Origin: Microbacter sp. GSS18
Lineage (GTDB): Bacteria > Actinomycetota > Actinomycetes > Actinomycetales > Microbacteriaceae
DNA length: 64,000 nucleotides
Reading direction: 5' to 3'
Assembly: GCA_029319145.1 (NCBI GenBank)
Contig: CP119753.1
Location: forward strand, 3,410,001-3,474,000
Shown here in pieces: positions 59,132 through 64,000 of this stretch. Made by a program: the position numbers and the translations under genes. The notes under the pieces were generated by a model. The model was not told the DNA's origin. It did not search any database and saw nothing but the letters and a program-made list of their open reading frames with translations. Each line of letters opens with the position of its first letter. The stretch's first letter is position 1.

Positions 59132-60325
59132 ATGTCCGAGGCATACCTTGTCGGGGGAGTTCGCACGCCTGTCGGGCGCTACGGCGGCGCGCTCGCGGAT
59201 GTCCGTCCGGACGACCTGGCCGCCATGGTCGTGCGGGCGGCGGTGGAGCGCGCCGCCGTCGAGCCGGGGGCGATCGACGAGGTGTATCTGGGTGCGGCCA
59301 ACCAGGCGGGAGAAGACAACCGCAACGTCGCGCGCATGGCCGTTCTCCTTGCCGGCCTCCCCGACGACGTGCCGGGTCTGACGGTGAACCGGCTGTGCGC
59401 ATCCGGTATGTCGGCGGTCGCTCTCGCCGCCAACGCGGTGCGGGCAGGCGACATGGATGTGATCGTCGCCGGTGGCGTCGAGTCGATGACGCGCGCACCG
59501 TGGGTGCAGGCCAAGCCATCCCGCGCCTGGGCGAAACCCGGGGATGCCTACGACACATCGATCGGATGGCGGTTCACGAATCCCGCGATGGCGGCGCGTG
59601 ACAAGGCGACGTTCTCGATGCCGGAGACCGCGGAGGAGGTAGGTCGAGTCGACGGCATAACGCGCGAGGATGCCGACGAGTTCGCGCTGCGCAGTCACAT
59701 GCGCGCCATAGCCGCCATCGATGCGGGGCGCCTGGCTCCGGAGATCGTGCCGGTCCCCACCGCGCGTGGCGCCGTGGTGGACACGGACGAGGGCCCACGG
59801 CGAGAGACCTCGATCGGCGCCCTCGCGAAGCTTCGTCCGGTCGTCGCCGGCGGATCGGTCGTCACGGCCGGGAACTCCAGCTCGCTCAATGACGGCGCCT
59901 CGGCACTCGTCGTGGCGAGCGCCGCCGCGGTGGAGCGGCATGGGCTGCGCCCGCGTGCCCGGATCGTGTCCGCTGCCTCGGCGGCGCTGGCTCCCGAGAT
60001 CATGGGGCTCGGCCCGGTCCCGGCGACGCGCAAGGCTCTCGAGAAGGCCGGACTGCAGGTGGGAGATCTCGGTGCCGTCGAGCTGAACGAGGCATTCGCG
60101 ACGCAGTCCATCGCTTCCATCCGCCGCCTCGGGCTCGACCACGAGATCGTGAATGCCGACGGCGGCGCGATCGCGCTCGGGCATCCTCTGGGGTCGAGCG
60201 GCAGCCGCCTGCTGGTCACCCTTCTCGGTCGCCTGGAGCGCGAGCGCACGAGATTCGGGCTGGCCACGATGTGCGTCGGCGTCGGCCAGGGAACCGCCAT
60301 GATCGTGGAGCGGATCGATGGCTGA
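59132..60325 (+). CDS. Acetyl-CoA acyltransferase/thiolase (PaaJ/PcaF type)
   Basis: A 397-aa thiolase. The acyl-accepting Cys89 is in NRLCASGMSA, NEAFATQ carries the conserved Asn-Glu, GGAIALGHPLGSSGSR the catalytic His, and CVGVGQGTAMI the second catalytic Cys. In the phenylacetate pathway it would cleave 3-oxoadipyl-CoA (and 3-oxo-5,6-dehydrosuberyl-CoA) with CoA to release acetyl-CoA. It overlaps the enoyl-CoA hydratase start by eight bases. Confidence 0.93.
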   Translation: MSEAYLVGGVRTPVGRYGGALADVRPDDLAAMVVRAAVERAAVEPGAIDEVYLGAANQAGEDNRNVARMAVLLAGLPDDVPGLTVNRLCASGMSAVALAANAVRAGDMDVIVAGGVESMTRAPWVQAKPSRAWAKPGDAYDTSIGWRFTNPAMAARDKATFSMPETAEEVGRVDGITREDADEFALRSHMRAIAAIDAGRLAPEIVPVPTARGAVVDTDEGPRRETSIGALAKLRPVVAGGSVVTAGNSSSLNDGASALVVASAAAVERHGLRPRARIVSAASAALAPEIMGLGPVPATRKALEKAGLQVGDLGAVELNEAFATQSIASIRRLGLDHEIVNADGGAIALGHPLGSSGSRLLVTLLGRLERERTRFGLATMCVGVGQGTAMIVERIDG

Positions 60326-61058
60326 GAGCGTGCGCGTCGAAGAGCGCGACGACCGGGTCGTAGCGATGCTGGACCGTCCCGACGTGCGCAACGCGATCGA
60401 TCAGGACACCGTCGACGAACTGCATGGACTGTGCGCGCGACTCGAGGATCGTCCCCGTGTGCTCGTGATCACCGGAGCGGGCGGGGTCTTCGCTTCGGGC
60501 GCCGATATCGCACAGCTTCGGCAGCGCAACGCATCCGACGCCCGCCGCGGCATCAACACCACGGTTTTCCGCCGCATCCGCGCGCTGCCGATGCCGGTGA
60601 TCGCCGCGGTCGACGGCTACGCTCTCGGCGGCGGTGCCGAACTCGCGTACGCCGCCGACATCCGCATCGGGACGACGCGCGTGAAGATCGGGAACCCCGA
60701 GACGGGACTCGGCATCATCGCCGCCGCCGGTGCGACCTGGCGGCTGCCCGAGATCGTCGGCCACGCGCGCGCGACCGAGCTGCTCCTGACCGGCCGGGTG
60801 CTCGGCGCGGAGGAGGCACTGGACTGGGGCCTGCTGACATCGGTGCACGAACCCGACGAGCTCATGGCCGCAGCGGATGCGCTGGTCGACCGCATCACCG
60901 CGAACGGTGCGCGCGCGACCGAGCTGACCAAGACGGCGCTGCGAGCCCCGACGGATGCGCATCCGGCGATCGAGCTCGAGCTGCAGGCCGAGCTGTTCGA
61001 GAGCGATGAGAAGCATCGCCGCATGACGGCGTTCCTGGAGAGGAAGAAGACCAGGTGA
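60318..61058 (+). CDS. Enoyl-CoA hydratase/isomerase (PaaF/PaaG type)
   Basis: A 246-aa crotonase-family enzyme. The oxyanion-hole segments are VFASGADIAQLR and VDGYALGGGAELAYAADIRI; the acidic residue is in KIGNPETGLGI. PaaF hydrates 2,3-dehydroadipyl-CoA and PaaG isomerises the ring-epoxide; which of the two this gene supplies cannot be settled from sequence. Overlaps at both ends place it in the paa operon. Confidence 0.92.
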   Translation: MAESVRVEERDDRVVAMLDRPDVRNAIDQDTVDELHGLCARLEDRPRVLVITGAGGVFASGADIAQLRQRNASDARRGINTTVFRRIRALPMPVIAAVDGYALGGGAELAYAADIRIGTTRVKIGNPETGLGIIAAAGATWRLPEIVGHARATELLLTGRVLGAEEALDWGLLTSVHEPDELMAAADALVDRITANGARATELTKTALRAPTDAHPAIELELQAELFESDEKHRRMTAFLERKKTR

Positions 61059-61906
61059 GCCTTCCCGAGACCGTCGGCGTCCTCGGCGGCGGCCGCATGG
61101 GTGCCGGCATCGCGCACGCGTTCCTGCTGGCAGGTGCCCGCGTTCACGTCGTCGAGCGCGACGCCGCCGCCGCGGAGGCGGCGCGGAGGCGTGTGGAGCA
61201 GAGTCTGCACCGCTCCGCCCAGAAGGGCGTCATCCCGCGGTCAGTCGATGACCTCGCCGGCGCGTTGACGGCAGGGATTGACGCATCCGACTTCGCGCCA
61301 GCCGGTCTCGTCGTCGAGGCGGTTCCCGAGGACCGGCCGCTCAAGGAAGATGCCCTGGCCCGCATCGAGAGCGTCATCGGCCCGGATGCCGTTCTCGCTT
61401 CGAACACCTCGTCGATCTCGATCGGCGCGCTCGCCGGATCGCTGCGGCGCCCGGGTCGATTCCTCGGGCTGCACTTCTTCAATCCGGTTCCTGCCTCGTC
61501 GCTGGTCGAGGTCGTGGTCGGGCCCGACACCGACGAGAGCGTCGCCGAGGCAGCACGCGGCTGGGTGTCGGACATCGGCAAGACGCCGGTGGTCGTCCGC
61601 GACTCTCCGGGCTTCGCCTCGAGCAGGCTCGGGGTGATGCTCGGGCTCGAGGCGATCCGGATGCTCGAGGAGGGTGTCGCCTCGGCGGTGGACATCGACG
61701 CGGCGATGGAACTGGGGTATCGGCATCCGATGGGGCCACTGCGCACGACGGACCTCGTCGGCCTCGATGTGCGCCTGGGCATCGCCGAGGAGCTGGCCGC
61801 GGAGCTGGGAGAACGGTTCGCGCCGCCGGAGCTCCTGCGACAGCTGGTGGCGGATGGACATCTCGGCCGGAAGACCGGCCGGGGATTCTACGAATGGAGT
61901 GACTGA
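61055..61906 (+). CDS. 3-hydroxyacyl-CoA dehydrogenase (PaaH-like)
   Basis: A 283-aa dehydrogenase from GTG 61055 (overlapping the previous stop, GTGA). NAD-binding VGVLGGGRMGAGIAHAF at the N-terminus, SNTSSISI, catalytic His in FLGLHFFNPVPAS and the C-terminal HCDH domain (DSPGFASSRLGVMLGLEAIR ... GRKTGRGFYEW). PaaH oxidises 3-hydroxyadipyl-CoA to 3-oxoadipyl-CoA, the substrate of the neighbouring thiolase. Confidence 0.93.
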   Translation: MSLPETVGVLGGGRMGAGIAHAFLLAGARVHVVERDAAAAEAARRRVEQSLHRSAQKGVIPRSVDDLAGALTAGIDASDFAPAGLVVEAVPEDRPLKEDALARIESVIGPDAVLASNTSSISIGALAGSLRRPGRFLGLHFFNPVPASSLVEVVVGPDTDESVAEAARGWVSDIGKTPVVVRDSPGFASSRLGVMLGLEAIRMLEEGVASAVDIDAAMELGYRHPMGPLRTTDLVGLDVRLGIAEELAAELGERFAPPELLRQLVADGHLGRKTGRGFYEWSD

Positions 61907-61907
61907 G

Positions 61908-64000
61908 ATGAGCGACATGATCCTCGAGAGCTACCTGCAGGGAACGTGGTGGTCCCCGGAATCCGACCCCGACGCCGTCGTCGTGCGAGACGCGTCCACG
62001 GGTGAACCCGTGACGAGCGTGAGCACGCGCGGCATCGACCTCGCCGGCGCTCTCGCGTTCGCGCGGGACGCCGGCCAGCGCCGTCTCGGCGCCCTCACCT
62101 TCCACCAGCGGGCTGTGCTGCTCAAGCAGTTCGCCCAGGCGCTCTCCGCCCGCAAGGAGGAGCTCTACGAGCTGTCGCTGCGCGCCGGCGCAACCCGTCG
62201 TGACTCCCTGAGCGACGTCGACGGCGGCATCGGCGTGCTCTTCACCTACTCGTCGAAGGGCCGGCGTGAGCTGCCGAACGGCCAGGTCGTCCTCGACGGC
62301 CCGGCCGAGCCGCTGTCCAAGGACGGATCGTTCCTCGGGCGCCACGTGTACACGCGCCTGCCCGGCCTCGCGGTGCAGATCAACGCCTTCAACTTCCCCG
62401 TCTGGGGGGCGCTGGAGAAGTTCGCGCCCGCGTTCCTCGCCGGCGTCCCGACGCTGGTGAAACCGGCGACCCCGACCGCCTACATCGCCGAGGCGTGGGT
62501 GCGGATGCTCGACGAGACCGGGCTCCTGCCCGAGGGTGCGCTCCAGCTGGTCAGCGGGAGCGTTCCGGGGCTCTTCGACCTGCTGGACCTCGGCGACGCG
62601 GTGGGGTTCACGGGAAGTGCCTCGACAGCCGAGCGGCTCCGCGCGCAGGCGAAGCCCGGCGTGCGCTTCACGAGCGAGACCGACTCGATCAACGCCTCGG
62701 TCCTCGGTCCTGACGCCCGGCCGGGAACCCCCGAGTTCGACGCCTACATCCGGCAGCTCCTGATTGAGCTCACGACGAAGGCCGGTCAGAAGTGCACCGC
62801 CATCCGGCGGGCGATCGTGCCGGCCGAGGCGGCGGATGCCGTCGCGGAGGCGCTCGCCGAGAAGATCGGCGAGCGCGTCGTCGTCGGCGACCCGCATGCC
62901 GAGGGTGTCACGATGGGGCCCCTCGTCTCGCTCGCGCAGCGCGACGAGGTGCTGCGCCAGGTCGGAGTGCTCGAGGCGGCGGGGGGCCGCGTCGTGGTCG
63001 GCTCGACCGATGCCCCCGAGGTCGTGCGCGCCGACGGCAGCGCCGGACCGGCGCCGGACGGCGCCTTCCTCTCGCCGATCGTGGTCCGGTTCGATGACGC
63101 GTCGGCGGCGCCCGTCCACGAGATCGAGGCGTTCGGCCCGGTCACGAGCCTGATCACCTACTCGTCGGTCACTGAAGCCGCCGATCTCGTCGGCCGTGGC
63201 GGCGGGTCGCTCGTCACGAGTGTTGCGACGCACGATCCCGACATCGCGGTGGACCTGCTCACGCGCATCGGCGCATACAACGGCCGAGTGCTCTTCCTCG
63301 ACCGTGACGACGCCCGCACCTCGACGGGCCACGGGTCCCCCGTTCCCCACCTCGTCCACGGTGGCCCCGGCCGCGCGGGCGGGGGCGAGGAGCTGGGCGG
63401 AATCCGTGCGGTGCTCCACTGCATGCAGCGCACCGCCGTCCAGGGGTCGCCGCGCATGCTCACCGCTCTCACCGGCGTGTGGCATCCGGGCGCGGACGCC
63501 GATGCGAGCGGCGTGCACCCGTTCCGCAAGCCGCTCGCCGATCTGCGGATCGGCGATCGCGTCGAGTCCGCCGAGCGCGAAGTGACGCTCGACGACATCG
63601 AGACGTTCGCGCACTTCACCGGCGACACCTTCTACGCGCACATGGACGAAGAGGCAGCCGCCGCCAACCCGTTCTTCCCGGGGCGGGTCGCCCACGGCTA
63701 CCTGCTGGTGTCGTGGGCGGCGGGGCTCTTCGTCGACCCTGACCCGGGCCCCGTCCTCGCCAATTACGGCCTGGAGAACCTCCGGTTCGTCACTCCGGTG
63801 TCACCGGGCGACCGCATCCGCGTCGCCCTCACCGCGAAGCAGATCACGCCCCGTGAGACCGACGAGTACGGCGAAGTGCGCTGGGATGCCGTCATCCGCA
63901 ACAACCGCGACGAGGTCGTGGCGGAGTACGACGTGCTCACGCTCGTCGCGAAGGCGTGGACGCCGGGCGGCGCTTCCGCGTCGGCGCCGAGCCGCGCACA
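61908..64000 (+). CDS. paaZ: PaaZ: oxepin-CoA hydrolase/semialdehyde dehydrogenase (3' end cut by window)
   Basis: A bifunctional fusion of at least 697 residues. The aldehyde dehydrogenase half has Glu257 (FTSETDS) and nucleophile Cys296 (GQKCTAIRR), matching Glu256/Cys295 of the E. coli enzyme. The C-terminal MaoC-like hydratase has Asp573 and His578 (TGDTFYAHM), the same five-residue spacing as Asp561/His566 there, then GRVAHGYLLVS. It opens oxepin-CoA and oxidises the resulting semialdehyde. No stop codon occurs before 64000, but homologues end at about this length. ATG 61908 follows the PaaH-like stop by one base. Confidence 0.95.
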   Translation, partial: MSDMILESYLQGTWWSPESDPDAVVVRDASTGEPVTSVSTRGIDLAGALAFARDAGQRRLGALTFHQRAVLLKQFAQALSARKEELYELSLRAGATRRDSLSDVDGGIGVLFTYSSKGRRELPNGQVVLDGPAEPLSKDGSFLGRHVYTRLPGLAVQINAFNFPVWGALEKFAPAFLAGVPTLVKPATPTAYIAEAWVRMLDETGLLPEGALQLVSGSVPGLFDLLDLGDAVGFTGSASTAERLRAQAKPGVRFTSETDSINASVLGPDARPGTPEFDAYIRQLLIELTTKAGQKCTAIRRAIVPAEAADAVAEALAEKIGERVVVGDPHAEGVTMGPLVSLAQRDEVLRQVGVLEAAGGRVVVGSTDAPEVVRADGSAGPAPDGAFLSPIVVRFDDASAAPVHEIEAFGPVTSLITYSSVTEAADLVGRGGGSLVTSVATHDPDIAVDLLTRIGAYNGRVLFLDRDDARTSTGHGSPVPHLVHGGPGRAGGGEELGGIRAVLHCMQRTAVQGSPRMLTALTGVWHPGADADASGVHPFRKPLADLRIGDRVESAEREVTLDDIETFAHFTGDTFYAHMDEEAAAANPFFPGRVAHGYLLVSWAAGLFVDPDPGPVLANYGLENLRFVTPVSPGDRIRVALTAKQITPRETDEYGEVRWDAVIRNNRDEVVAEYDVLTLVAKAWTPGGASASAPSRA

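Noticed and set aside
1..64000. CRISPR arrays or cas genes
   Set aside because: No regularly spaced direct repeats of array type and no Cas signatures were found; the HPEKV repeats in 8538-9587 are protein-coding and irregular.

Overview
The window looks like a chromosome segment from a high-GC actinobacterium, most likely a Microbacteriaceae such as Microbacterium. This rests on GC-rich codon use, frequent GTG starts and ATGA/GTGA overlaps, a DevR/DevS dormancy-type two-component system, and an actinobacterial (SCO6880-type) conjugation module. The genus is inference; no rRNA is present.

Layout. (1) 1-5434, chromosome: the end of a DHA2-type MFS exporter, then a DevR-like regulator, a DevS-like GAF sensor kinase and a tandem universal stress protein on the minus strand. 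An SDR oxidoreductase and a pyridoxamine-5'-phosphate-oxidase-like flavin protein are divergent on the plus strand. GGGAC-type palindromes lie between the divergent genes. (2) 5435-5525: tRNA-Ser(CGA). (3) 5499-57836: an integrated element of about 52.3 kb bounded by a perfect 28-bp direct repeat of the tRNA 3' end. The tRNA stays whole on the left; on the right only the 28-bp copy remains, followed by a strong terminator that appears to be the tRNA's original one. (4) 57837-64000, chromosome: a phenylacetate (paa) catabolic cluster with thioesterase, TetR regulator, thiolase, enoyl-CoA hydratase, 3-hydroxyacyl-CoA dehydrogenase and PaaZ (cut by the window end).

Within the element: tyrosine integrase, an HTH protein and a divergent excisionase operon (5.7-9.9 kb); a three-gene zeta-toxin operon that includes a serine-recombinase-like protein lacking catalytic arginines (10.0-11.8 kb); a type III restriction-modification operon coupled to a GHKL ATPase with a C-terminal PD-(D/E)XK-like motif (13-21.2 kb); a CopG/BrnT-like toxin-antitoxin pair, a GyrI-like protein and an FAD monooxygenase (21.4-25 kb); a MobF relaxase (26.4-29.5 kb) convergent with a tightly overlapping transfer operon read right to left, with VirB8-like protein, M23 peptidase, small membrane protein, VirB6-like protein, SCO6880 protein, VirB4 ATPase, ParA-like ATPase, VirD4/TraG coupling protein, HNH-like protein, DUF4913 and SSB (29.6-40.4 kb). 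The right third (40.8-57.6 kb) is envelope- and signalling-rich cargo: ArsR-like regulator, ECF sigma factor with a CU044_5270 partner, a NarL-type two-component system, a D-Ala-D-Ala carboxypeptidase, a DUF2975/HTH pair, at least five lipoproteins and several small membrane proteins.

The element therefore has the parts expected of a self-transmissible integrative and conjugative element (ICE): site-specific recombination, relaxase, coupling protein, T4SS ATPase, SSB, maintenance toxins and a defence island. The strongest leads are the type III R-M/GHKL-nuclease operon, the zeta-toxin operon with a dead recombinase, and the replacement of the tRNA terminator by the element's own hairpin.
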